Assembly: GCA_027924585.1 (NCBI GenBank) | Contig: BSBM01000424.1 | Span: 434,001-498,000, forward strand | Reading direction: 5' to 3' | DNA from: Larix kaempferi | Lineage: Eukaryota; Streptophyta; Pinopsida; Pinales; Pinaceae | Length of the DNA stretch: 64,000 bases | Shown here: positions 21,817-31,625 of the stretch, piece by piece | Layout of the letters: each line of letters starts with the position of its first letter | Numbering within the stretch: position 1 is the first letter of the stretch | Notes under the pieces: generated by a model | What the model was told of the DNA's origin: nothing | Database searches by the model: none | What the model saw: only the letters and a program-made list of their open reading frames with translations | Made by a program: the position numbers and the translations under genes

Positions 21817-22590
21817 ATAGATTTGGAAGGAGAACTCATTACTGCTTTAGGAGAACTGGAGAAATCAAGGACAATTTTAAATATCTGCTTGAACAATTAT
21901 TAGACATAACCAAAAAGATGATACAAAAGGAAGAAAACTACAGTAAATTGGAGGTTGAAATCAATTCTTTGAAAAATGAACTACACGAAGTAAACGCTCA
22001 GTTCGGTCTTCGATGAAATTTTCTAAACAATATGGAGGTCATGGAAATTGTTACGAAAAATAAGAGAATACTATATGATAAGACAATATTTAAGATAAGT
22101 TTTGCAAACGTAACCAAAGACTTTACTTCAAGAGATTACAGCTTCAGAGAACATGACATGGGATTATTTCCTACAAGGACTGGCACTTCCCAAATTGAAA
22201 GATATTCCTATACAAGGTATCAATCTCTTTTCTTGGGAAATTTCCATTTTTGTAATAATTTTGGTCATAAGGCGGAAAATTGCAAAGCCTATGCAAGAAA
22301 GAGTGTACAAGAAAGAATGACGTCAGTAGACTAGTTGGAACTCTAAAATAAAATTTCAACTCCTTCAGCCCATTGAATTTAGATATTGAGTGTCATAAAT
22401 GCCATAATTACAGACATAACGAGCATGAATGCAAAGATTAGTTACCATCAGTATCCCTCATTGAAACCAAGAATATTCCCAATAAGAAAACATCTACTGA
22501 GATCTCGCAGATATATTGACAAAATCAAGAAGGATGTAGTCTGGCTTTACATGAGTAGAGCAAAAGAGGTCATTAGTATGTTGACAGTGG
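21817..22590 (+). pseudogene. Copia Gag-Pol linker with coiled coil and second zinc-knuckle-like motif
   Basis: Decayed stretch with protein-like pieces: a Glu/Lys/Leu-rich segment (LEVEINSLKNELHEVNAQF) suggestive of a coiled coil, then FCNNFGHKAENCKAY near 22250 and a CHKCHNYRHNEHEC-like box near 22390. Both resemble C-X2-C-X4-H-X4-C knuckles with substitutions. It continues the Gag side of the polyprotein toward protease. Frameshifts prevent one continuous reading. Confidence 0.55.
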
Positions 22591-23160
22591 TTGTTCCAAA
22601 CACTTGACAGGAAATAAAGATAATTTTTTGAAATTTAAGGAACATGATATCGGAAGACACTTTTTAGCTGCCAGAACTCCACAATAGAATGGGGTAGCAG
22701 AAAGAAAAAAAAGAACTGTGCAGGAAATGGACATAACAATGTTGAATGATTCCAAACTATCCGACATTTTTTTGACTCAGGCCATTCATACAACTATACA
22801 CATTCTTAATAGGTGTCAAATAAGAACAAACAAAAACGTGGCTCCATATGAACTTTGGAAAGGTAGGCCTGCCACTGTCAAGCATTTTAGAGTAGTTGGA
22901 AGCAAGTTATATATCAAGAGAAATAGTGAAAAATTGGGAAAATTTGATTCCACGTTTGATGAAGGAATATTTCTGGGATATGCGACACAAAGCAAGGCAT
23001 ATAAATGTTACAATCTAAGACTGAAGAAGATGGTGGAAATTCCAGATGTAAGGGTAGATGAAACATTCATGCATAAAATACTAGATAATGATGATGGTCA
23101 GTCAACATTTGAACAACCATTAGAAGATCTACTGGAAGAGGATTCGAATGAAGAATAGAC
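22560..23160 (+). pseudogene. pol: Copia protease start fused to integrase C-terminal half
   Basis: The protease active site is recognisable as VDSGCSKHLTGN (near 22577). Within about 20 codons the sequence jumps to RHFLAARTPQ, followed by the integrase GVAERKKRT box, then LNRCQIRTNKNVAPYELW and GIFLGYATQSKAYKCYNL. The latter matches the copia integrase C-terminal extension. The rest of protease, the pre-integrase zinc domain and the DD part of the DDE core are therefore deleted (junction near 22640). The 146-codon open stretch ends in an acidic tail at 23158. Confidence 0.8.
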
Positions 23161-23339
23161 ATATCATGAAGAACTAGAAGAATAAATAAGACCAGAAACA
23201 AAAAATACTTCCATATATGTTCAAAAGAATCATTCTAAAGATTTGATTCTCGATGATAAAAATGCAGGTGTAGAAACAAGAAGGAAATTCCTAAAAAAAA
23301 CTCCAAAAGAAGTACACTGTACATTTTTATTTACTGTAA

Positions 23340-24034
23340 AAAATAGAACCAAACAGCTTTAATGAATCCACGAATGATCAACAATGGATTGAAGTCATGA
23401 AGGAGTAATTAAATCAGATTGCGTAGAACATCATAGTATATCAAATGGATGTAAAATCAACATTTCTAAATGGAGAACTAGAAAAAGAAGTGGATATAGA
23501 ACAACCAGAAGGTTTTTCTCTCTTAGGAAACAACCTGATTATGTGTTCAAATTAAAAAAAGGCTCTTTATGGATTAAAGAAAGCACCAAGGTCCTGGTAT
23601 TCAAGATTGGACAATTATCTACAACAACAAGGTTTAAGAAAAGGAAATGCAAACAACAATTTGTATGTAAAGATTTAGCATTAAAATATGATTGTTGTAG
23701 AAGTACATGTGGATGATATCATTTTTGGAAGCCACGATTATAACCTAAGCTAAGAATTTTCTAAGAACATGTAGAAGGAATTTGAAATGTCAATGCTCGG
23801 AGAACTGTCATTCTTGCTAGGACTCCAAATTTCTCAATTAGATGACGGTATATTTATCTCTCAAACTAAGTATGAAAAATAAATGTTGAAAATATTTAAT
23901 ACATGGAAGAGTGCAAGCCTGTGTTTAACCCCATGGTTACATGCTACAAATTAAGTAAGGAAGATGAAGCAAAGGAAGTTGATAAAAAAATGAATAGATC
24001 AATGATTGGAAGTTTTTTGTATGTAACATACTTA
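23340..24034 (+). pseudogene. pol: Copia reverse transcriptase relic
   Basis: Several frames must be combined. WIEVMKE is followed closely by VYQMDVKSTFLNGELEKEV and a QPEGFS box, so the RT N-terminal region between them is deleted. Then come YGLKKAPRSWYSRLDNYL, the catalytic VEVHVDDIIFGS box, LGELSFLLGLQISQ and the start of SMIGSFLYVTYLRP. The gene is cut at 24039 by the solo LTR and continues at 25930. Multiple stops make it inactive. Confidence 0.8.
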
Positions 24035-24039
24035 AGACC

Positions 24040-25924
24040 TGTAACATCTCGAAATTTTACTCAAAATTACACACAATTTCTTTCAATAAACAATATATCC
24101 ACCTCTTGAACTCATTCAATTTATTTTCATCAAACTCTTAGAGTACATGACTGTACATGAGACTCGTTCACTTCGTTGATGACAGACGAACTAGCTTAAA
24201 ATTATGTATTATTTCTGATCATAAAGTGCTAGCAGGTCCTATTATCTAGCTCTTTGTTTATATAATTATTTGGTCTGTTTGGCTTTGCCTTCTTGATTAA
24301 AATCTCACTTACAGGGATTTAAATAATTAAATCCTTAAAGCATGAATTCTCTATACCTCTTATTAAATATTTAAACAATAGTCTTAATCATTTAGTAATA
24401 AATATATGGGCATTAACTAGCATTGAACATTACCCATCATATATAATATCATAGAATTTTTAATAAACTATATAACATGGATCCTTTATCACCATAAATA
24501 TGTTTACAATCTACTCTTATATGGTTAACACTTAGGCAAGCTCGTACTAGTGTGTTTAACCATCATTTTCATGCATAAACCTTTTATATGTGTGTGTTGT
24601 TTATTCCTATCCTAATCCACGTTGGTGGATCAAGACTTGCCACGTCAAATTTGAATTATATGTTTATTATTGTATGTTAGGTATTATTTTCGTATGATTT
24701 CTGCTTTGATGTATTGTGGCCACGTAAGGGTAGATTACTTAGCACCTTTTCTAATGCATGTCAATTTGAATGCAGGTAATGTTGGTTTATTAATGTGAAG
24801 TTGTCCCTCGTGGAAACGACCTTACCTTAACATGGGTTTTGAGACCTCGTGAACAAATGTTATTAACGTTTTGTATATATATACCGTAGGGTTGTATTAC
24901 TAATCGTTTTGGTATTTCTATTAAACGGAGCCATTGTTAGGGTTGTATTACTATTTTCTTGAAAAATCAAAACTATTAACAGTCTCGAGTAAGGCCATTA
25001 ACTCATAAATACAAAGAATAATAATATAGTTTACTCTAAACCCTAGCTCAACCAACTATTTATTGAAAATATACAGAATTTAAATAAACTAAGAATATAA
25101 ACTTAAATAATTTATCTGAACTTTTTCTACCAACTTTCTATGGAACAATCATGTTCCACTCTACCATAGATTTCTAAGCAGTTCATAACCTCTCAACTTG
25201 TGCAGAGATCACCCTCGAGCCAGACTAAGATTACTAAGAAACTAGAACCTAGGGATTTTTGATGTGAAATCTTCCTTAAGTATACTTTCCATTAGGATCT
25301 CTTTAATCAGTCATCTAGTTCCTGCAAAATTTTCCTTCTTTATCCAGGAGTGCACACTCCAAAACCTTTAGGATTGGACCAAAAACACTAAGCACTCAAT
25401 AGGAAACCAAGTTGGACCTATACTGTGGAAATGGTAAGACTTGCCTCTGCAATCTCCCTTATCTACTATTCATTTTTAATCTTCTTAATCCATTTTTAGC
25501 TTCAAGAAAATGTTAGCAGCTTGGAAAATACTCAAGGGAAAAATAAGTAAGAACAACCTCCCTATTTCTTTCTATCCCCTTTTACCTTTTCTTGCTTTGA
25601 AGAAGGAGTAGTTAGGGTTTATTTTATTTCCTTGCAATTCTTGAAAATCAAAATTATTATTTTTCTCATCTTATTTATCTTTTCCCTTTTTAAAAATTAA
25701 TTACTTGCTCAATTCCTAATTCGCTAGTAAGCTTGGTCTCCCTTTCAACAAGTTGTCCCATAGCAAGTAGGTAGAACATTTAAAAATAAATAATCAATTT
25801 AATCTCATAAAGTGTTATTTATCCTTGATTCCTTGCATCATTCATAGGTCCAAGTCTTAAAACATAATTACATCCAAGTTTATTTATTTATTTACATAGG
25901 GGTAAAAACTCTTGGGATGCTACA
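24040..25924. mobile_element. Solo LTR, 1,885 bp, inside copia pol
   Basis: Runs from TGTAACATC to GATGCTACA (near-perfect terminal inversion) with agacc directly duplicated at 24035-24039 and 25925-25929. The RT reading resumes across it (..YLRP / RPDIL..). There is no PBS, PPT or coding region, so this is an LTR left after recombination. Read on the minus strand it starts TGTAGCATCCC, similar in style to gypsy LTRs here, so minus orientation is possible. No genes lie inside. Confidence 0.85.
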
Positions 25925-25929
25925 AGACC

Positions 25930-26517
25930 AGACATACTACAAGTTATAGGATTGGTTGCAAGATTTCAAACCACAGCTAAGGAAACACATGTTCAAGCTA
26001 TAAAATGAATTTTCAGATATTTGAAAGTGACTTTAGATTTTGGTCTATGGTATCCACGAAGTAATGACTTAAATATAGTTGCATACATAGATGCGAATTG
26101 GGTGGGAAGCATCGATGACATAAGAAGTACATGCAGAGCAACAATTTTCTTGGCTAAGTTCTTAGTTTCCTAGTTGAGCTGGAAAAAGTCCACCATTTCG
26201 TTATCTACAGAGAAGCATAATACATTACAACAGTAGCATGTTGTGTGTAGGTTCAATGGATGAAACAAACTCTGAAGGATGTTCAAGTAGAATTTGATCA
26301 ACCTATATCAATCCTATGTGACAACACAAGTGCAATTAGCATTTCTAAGAATCTTGTGATGCACTGCAAAACTAAGCACATTCCAAAAAAATATCATTTT
26401 GTGAGAGAACAGGTCACTAAAAACACATTCAAACTTGACTATGTGGACACTAAGGAACATATTGCAGATATATTCACAAAGTCTCTCCCAAGAAATACTT
26501 TTGAATATCGCAGGTAG
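25930..26517 (+). pseudogene. pol: Copia RT C-terminus and RNase H relic
   Basis: Resumes with RPDILQVIGLVARFQ, then IFRYLKVTLDFGLWYP and VAYIDANWVGSIDDIRSTC (RNase H catalytic Asp in the D-A-N-W box), SLSTEKHNTLQQ, ISILCDNTSAISISKN, KHIPKKYHFVREQV and a DYVDTKEHIADIFTKSLP ending. All are copia RNase H landmarks in the usual order. RNase H removes RNA from the RNA:DNA hybrid. Several stops and frameshifts; the last 85 codons (26260-26517) remain open. Confidence 0.85.
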
Positions 26518-26844
26518 AAACTAAGTGTCATTCCGAGTCCACAACACAATGAGAGTATCAATACAGAGGGAGAATCCATTTTCCATTGATGTCAAAGTGG
26601 GAGAGATACTATGAAGCATGTATCGGTGATAGATAACTATGCAAGAATCACCAAGAAATGAAAAATAACGAAGAGGTACTGATCAAAGGATGTGCAACAC
26701 ATCAAAGGATCAAATTGGCATGAACATAGGGGAAGCACTAGATCAAATGGGAATGAAACCAGGGGGAGCACTTTATTGTGTGCAAGCAGAATAGAGTAAT
26801 TCCTTATCAGGAGGAGCACAACTTCATAAGGTGTTGACATCAAT

Positions 26845-26859
26845 GCCAAAGGGGGAGAT
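26845..26859 (+). promoter_or_regulatory. Copia polypurine tract
   Basis: CCAAAGGGGGAGAT ends against the 3' LTR start. A purine tract here primes plus-strand synthesis in copia elements. A second, weaker run (AAAGTGGGAGAG) lies near 26596. Confidence 0.75.
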
Positions 26860-27597
26860 TTTTGAACTTTGGTTGTTATTGATGTCCAAGTGGACTTAGT
26901 GTCTATGTACCAATTTGAAGAAGTACATAAAAGTAAGTGCACAAGACCTAAATCCAACCTAGTTGTGGTACTCTAAAGTTGATGTCAAAGAGGGCTTAGT
27001 GTCTATGCGCTAGTTTGAAGAAATATATCAAATTATGTATGCAAGTCTCGGAAGTGCACAAGACCCACCAAGTAATGGTACTCCAATAGGAAATACCCAC
27101 CGAATGATGATCCTTGAGTGCACAAGTCTGACCAATCCAATGAACTAGTGTGCACAAGTATGACCAATCCAATGAACTAGTGTGCACAGGACCCACATAG
27201 TCATGGTACCCCATTTGCGCAAATTAAGAAAAGTGGAGGATGCATGGGTAATCTTGTTCAAAAATAAAGGAAAAAGGGGTATTACCATTTAGAGAAGACC
27301 CAACTTGTGGACGCATTGTTTGAACAAGTGAAGTATAACTAAGAAGTGAAGTTGAGGAATGCAAAGTAAGATTGGAAGAACACATGGAGTAATTTTCTCA
27401 ATTGCCAAGCTTCGGTTAGATGAAATGCTCATGGGAATTAGAAGAAACATGATTTGATGAAGCGTGCGAGGCAACAAGAAATGTAGAAACACATGGAGTA
27501 GACATGTAGATCTGAGCATTTGTCAAAAGGCACAAGAACCATGTGTATATATATGTGCAGAGAATCTATGTTGTAGCGTGGATAAGTGGTGTAATAC
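26860..27597 (+). repeat. Copia 3' LTR, truncated
   Basis: Colinear with 8768-9475 with many substitutions, plus a local duplication of about 45 bp around CAAGTATGACCAATCCAATGAACTAG (27120-27180). It stops at gtgtaatac (27597), where the 5' LTR continues aatgtaag. The remainder is not found in the window. Confidence 0.8.
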
Positions 27598-28077
27598 TGT
27601 AACAACCCTCAAGTATGCATATTTGTGGAATATTTATAATGAAATGTAAAATAATAATAAAAAGGAATGTGAAAGAAAAATGAAGGAAAATAAATCGCAT
27701 TAAAAGAAATTAAGAAAAAGGGGAGAGAGGGGAGATAAAAGGAGGGGGATATTTTTGGTCTTTTGAGTTGGAGGGTTGAGAGTTTTGGGGAAAGGAGGAG
27801 TAAATGAAGGAGGCTAACATAAAGAGGAAAACAAGCAAGCAAGCTCTGGCATAGGGTTAATTATTGGGGGATCAGGGGCCTAAGCCATTGGCTAGGGGTT
27901 GGTTGGATGGATAGTCCTCCCCCCACCTTTAGTTGTGGCATTGGAGCTGTCAAGGTAACTACCAGATCATCTAATCAGGTAAGGCTCTTTAAATTTTCAT
28001 AGATTATAAATTTTAACTATTGATGGATCCACTTATTTTATTATATCTCCTTTTCATGATGGTTCCTTGTTCTTTAC

Positions 28078-28680
28078 TGTTAATATTTAATATGCTAAGA
28101 CTGAAAATAGCAGCATTACATTCCATTTCACAATAATAGCATATACAGGATCACTGAAGAAACAACAAGCATAGCATAAACACAAGAGACACAGATTTAT
28201 CCTGGGAACCCTCATGGGGTAGAAAACCCAGTAAAGCTTCCTCAATATAGATGACCAGCAATACACAAAGATGCAAACCAAAGATATGATCTCCTCCTCC
28301 ACCATAGCAGACCTCTCCTCCACAAGTGCTCCTTTCTCAAGTGAGTGTATGTGTCAAATGAGGAACACACCTCCTCTATTTATACACTACACTGACATGT
28401 ATTTTACAAAGGTACACGTAGGCTCGTATTTAACCAATGGGTTAAATACCCCACTACAACTGACTGGGCCGACCCCTCGAGGGTGGTCTAATAACCCTTT
28501 GACCCACATAACATATACAAGGTCGACCCCCACTAGGGAAGTCTAATAACCCGAGTTACCACATTCTGACGGAGGAATAAACATCTCCGGATATACAATA
28601 AGATCTTCACGGAGGAATGAAACATCTCCGGAATAATAAAGTACAAATATAATATTCTTTGAAGTTACAATATCTCAACA
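28078..28680 (-). repeat. LARD-like element 3' LTR (left copy)
   Basis: TGTTAATATTTAA to ATATCTCAACA on the plus strand. It contains the complement of TATAAATAG at 28376-28384. Nearly identical to 34482-35085. Confidence 0.95.
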
Positions 28681-28695
28681 CTCCCCCTTAACGAG
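28681..28695 (-). promoter_or_regulatory. LARD-like element polypurine tract
   Basis: CTCCCCCTTAA adjoins the left LTR on the plus strand, i.e. TTAAGGGGGAG immediately before the 3' LTR on the element's own strand. Confidence 0.85.
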
Positions 28696-28902
28696 AAGGA
28701 TATTATAACAACATCTGCACGAGCAAGGAGTCATCAACATCATACATGATACATCTATAAATCATTGGAAGCTTTCTCAACATCATCAGTAACTCAAGCA
28801 GTTACTGGAACATCTTCAATACTGGAACATCGACATCTTCAGTATTGAGTCTTTATCTTCTGTAGCACTTGAACAGCTACAACAATATCATCATCTGGAT
28901 CC

Positions 28903-29142
28903 TCACGATTATCGTCATCACACGATCATCAGCATCGTCATCTCACGATCATCAGCATCGTCATTGCACGATCATCAACATCGTCATCTCACGATCATCA
29001 GCATCGTCATCACACGATCATCAGCATCGTCATCACACGATCATCATCATCGTCATCACACGATCATCAGCATCGTCATCACACGATCATCAGCATCGTC
29101 ATCACACGATCATTAGCATCGTCATCACACGATCAACAACAT
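28903..29142 (-). repeat. 23-bp minisatellite array
   Basis: About nine to ten tandem copies of a 23-bp unit of the form CACGATCATCAGCATCGTCA, then TCA. Copies differ by one or two bases. It is built from CATCG/CGATG words, so each unit can pair with its neighbour. Confidence 0.88.
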
Positions 29143-29264
29143 CGTCATCTAGATCATCACGATCAGCAGCATCGTCATCTAGATCATCACGATCAACAGC
29201 ATCGTCATCTAGATCATCACGATCAATAACATTGTCATCTAGATCATCACGATCAACAACATCA
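29143..29264 (-). repeat. 30-bp tandem array derived from the 23-bp unit
   Basis: Four copies of GATCATCACGATCARCA, then GCATCGTCATCTA (30 bp). It contains the core of the preceding 23-bp unit plus a TAGATCATC addition, indicating stepwise growth. Confidence 0.85.
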
Positions 29265-29450
29265 TCAATACAAGTATAAATATCATTAATACAAGTATCC
29301 TCATCAATACAAGTATACACATCATCAATACAAGTATCCTCATCAATACAAGTATACACATCATCAATACAAGTATCCTCATCAATACAAGTATACACAT
29401 CATCAATACAAGTATCCTCATCAATACAAGTATACACAATAGCAGCATAC
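29265..29450 (-). repeat. 39-bp tandem array
   Basis: About 4.5 copies of a composite unit: 18 bp ACAAGTATCCTCATCAAT plus 21 bp ACAAGTATACACATCATCAA, then T. The length is a multiple of three, so the minus strand stays open with a 13-residue acidic repeat (CIDEDTCIDDVYT). Confidence 0.88.
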
Positions 29451-29464
29451 CCTGCAACACACAA

Positions 29465-29905
29465 GATCCAATTACGGGATGATCAATCCCTCTCACTTTA
29501 GGACATAGGTCCAAGGATGATACAATCCTGATCCACTTACGGGATGATCAGTCCCTCTCAGTTTAAGACAACTCTCATGTCCATGGATGATGCAATCCAG
29601 ATCAACTTACAGGATGATCAATCCTTATCACTTTAAGACACCTCACCATGTCTAGGGACGAGGCAATCCCAATCTATTTACTGGATGATTAGTCCTTATC
29701 ACTTAAGACATCTCACCATGTCTAGGGACGAGGCAATCCCAATCTATTTACAGGATGATTAGTCCTTATCACTTTAAGACATCTCACCATGTCTAGGGAC
29801 GAGGCAATCCCAATCTATTTACAGGATGATTAGTCCTTATCAGTTTAAGACATCTCACCATGTCTAGGGATGAGGCAATCCCAATCTATTTACAGGATGA
29901 TTAGT
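29465..29905 (-). repeat. 71-bp tandem array
   Basis: About six copies containing AGGATGATTAGTCCTTATCA, then CTTTAAGACATCTCACCATG, then TCTAGGGACGAGGCAATCCC. The left copies are more diverged; the middle copies are almost identical. Confidence 0.88.
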
Positions 29906-29918
29906 CCACTCAATCTCA

Positions 29919-30600
29919 TTTAGGACTATCCTTCCTTTCAAAATTACTGGATTTACTGTCCAAGGATGATTTAATCCATTCAATTCATTTAGGACTATCC
30001 TTCCTTTCAAAATTACTAGATTTACTGTCCAAGGATGATTTAATCCACTCAATTCATTTAGGACTATCCTTCCTTTCGGAATTACTGGATTTACTGTCCA
30101 AGGATGATTTAATCCACTCAATTCATTTAGGACTATCCTTCCTTTCGGAATTACTGGATTTACTGTCCAAGGATGATTTAATCCACTCAATTCATTTAGG
30201 ACTATCCTTCCTTTCGGAATTACTGGATTTACTGTCCAAGGATGATTTAATCCACTCAATTCATTTAGGACTATCCTTCCTTTCGGAATTACTGGATTTA
30301 CTGTCCAAGGATGATTTAATCCACTCAATTCATTTAGGACTATCCTTCCTTTCGGAATTACTGGATTTACTGTCCAAGGATGATTTAATCCACTCAATTC
30401 ATTTAGGACTATCCTTCCTTTCGGAATTACTGGATTTACTGTCCAAGGATGATTTAATCCACTCAATTCATTTAGGACTATCCTTCCTTTCGGAATTACT
30501 GGATTTACTGTCCAAGGATGATTTAATCCACTCAATTCACTTAGGACTATCCTTCCTTTCGGAATTACTGGATTTACTGTCCAAGGATGATTTAATCCAC
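29919..30600 (-). repeat. 69-bp tandem array with an open minus-strand frame
   Basis: About ten head-to-tail copies of TTTAGGACTATCCTTCCTTT, then CGGAATTACTGG, ATTTACTGTCCAAGGATGAT and TTAATCCACTC. The rightmost eight are almost identical. 69 is a multiple of three, and the element-sense (minus) strand is open from 30610 to 29864, encoding ten 23-residue repeats (core VNPVIPKGRIVLNELSG). No known domain is recognised; translation is unproven. Confidence 0.92.
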
Positions 30601-30903
30601 AACCGTACATTTAGGACCAACGTCCAAGGATGAATTAATCCTCAACCGTACATTTAGGACCTACGTCCAAGGATGACTTAATCCTCAACCGTACATTTAG
30701 GACCTACGTCCAAGGATGACTTAATCCTCAACCGTACATTTAGGACCTACGTCCAAGGATGACTTAATCCTCAACCGTACATTTAGGACCACGTCCAAGG
30801 ATGACTTAATCCTCAACCATACATTTAGGACCTACGTCCAAGGATGACTTAATCCTCAACCGTACATTTAGGACTACGTCCAAGGATGACTTAATCCTCA
30901 ACC
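30601..30903 (-). repeat. 43-bp tandem array
   Basis: About seven copies of ACCGTACATTTAGGACCTAC, then GTCCAAGGATGACTTAATCC, then TCA. It shares the TTTAGGAC, GTCCAAGGATGA and AATCC words with the 69-bp array. GGAC/GTCC and GGAT/ATCC form short inverted pairs in each unit. Confidence 0.9.
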
Positions 30904-31400
30904 ATCCACCAAGGACTTCATTCTCGAAGACATACGTCTACGGCTCTTCTTTAGGACTGAAGTCCAGGGATGATCCAATCCCCTCACATGTTCACCAAAA
31001 AATTCATTCTCGAAGACATACGTCTACGGCTCTTCTTTAGGACTGAAGTCCAGGGATGATCCAATCCCCTCACATGTTCACCAAGAACTTCATTCTCGAA
31101 GACATACGTCTATGGCTCTCTTGAGGATGATGCAATCCTATCATGTCCACCAAGGACTTCATTCTCGAAGACATACGTCTACGGCTCTTCTTTAGGACTG
31201 AAGTCCAGGGATGATCCAATCCCCTCACATGTTCACCAAGAACTTCATTCTCGAAGACATACGTCTACGGCTCTCTTGAGGATGATGCAATCCTATCATG
31301 TCCACCAAGGACTTCATTCTCAAAGACATACGTCTACGGCTCTCTTTAGAACATATGTTCAAGGATGATGCAATCCCCTTGTCACCTTTGACCCTATCTA
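30904..31400 (-). repeat. Alternating 86/69-bp tandem array
   Basis: The word TTCTCGAAGACATACGTC recurs at about 30921, 31007, 31093, 31162, 31248 and 31317, i.e. spacings 86, 86, 69, 86, 69. The short form lacks about 17 bp of the CTTTAGGACTGAAGTCCAGG portion. It again contains GGATGATxxAATCC. Confidence 0.88.
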
Positions 31401-31625
31401 AGGACCATCCACCAACCTCTTTGTCGGCATCACTAATATAGGTATCCTCATTATCGACCTCACTGTCGATGCAGGCAATCTCATCATGAGTTATCACATC
31501 ACTCCCCCTTTCGAGGAGGGTCCTTCTGAACTATATTAAGTTTGTCTCAGAAAACTTTACTTGAGGTAGAGGTTTGGTTAGTACATTGGATCGGTAGAGG
31601 TTTGGTTAGTACATTGTTACAAATT
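31401..31625 (-). pseudogene. Copia RNase H C-terminal tail inside the LARD-like element
   Basis: The minus strand reads NVLTKPLPQVKFSETN and then, after one stop, FRRTLLERGS. This matches the end of copia pol (a DIxTKPL..xKF.. motif a few codons before the terminus). A purine tract GAAAGGGGGAG overlaps it (31503-31514). The NVLTKPLP stretch is duplicated at about 31570-31615. An acidic open tail (DSEVDNEDTYISDADKEV) continues to about 31380 and then runs into the repeats. This is the only coding trace in the element and shows descent from a copia element. Confidence 0.65.

Larger units (their letters stand above)
8768..27597 (+). mobile_element. Ty1/copia retrotransposon, decayed, host of nested insertions
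   Basis: Plus-strand copia element made of a 5' LTR (8768-9960 plus 20695-20792), PBS, gag, protease, integrase remnant, RT, RNase H, PPT and a truncated 3' LTR (26860-27597). The order protease-integrase-RT-RNase H defines copia. It is split by a gypsy element (9961-20689) and a solo LTR (24040-25924), and its 3' LTR is cut off at 27597 by another LTR-like sequence. All ORFs carry stops, and internal deletions removed most of integrase and part of RT. It is the oldest layer of this stack. Confidence 0.85.

Noticed and set aside
29102-29514. ORFs encoding CIDEDTCIDDVYT-type or ILVLMM-type repeats as a membrane or acidic protein
   Set aside because: Both are translations of the 39-bp and 30-bp arrays in different frames; no start context or domain supports a protein.
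28903-31400. CRISPR-like array of regular repeats
   Set aside because: Units are head-to-tail with no unique spacers, and they lie inside a plant LTR element.
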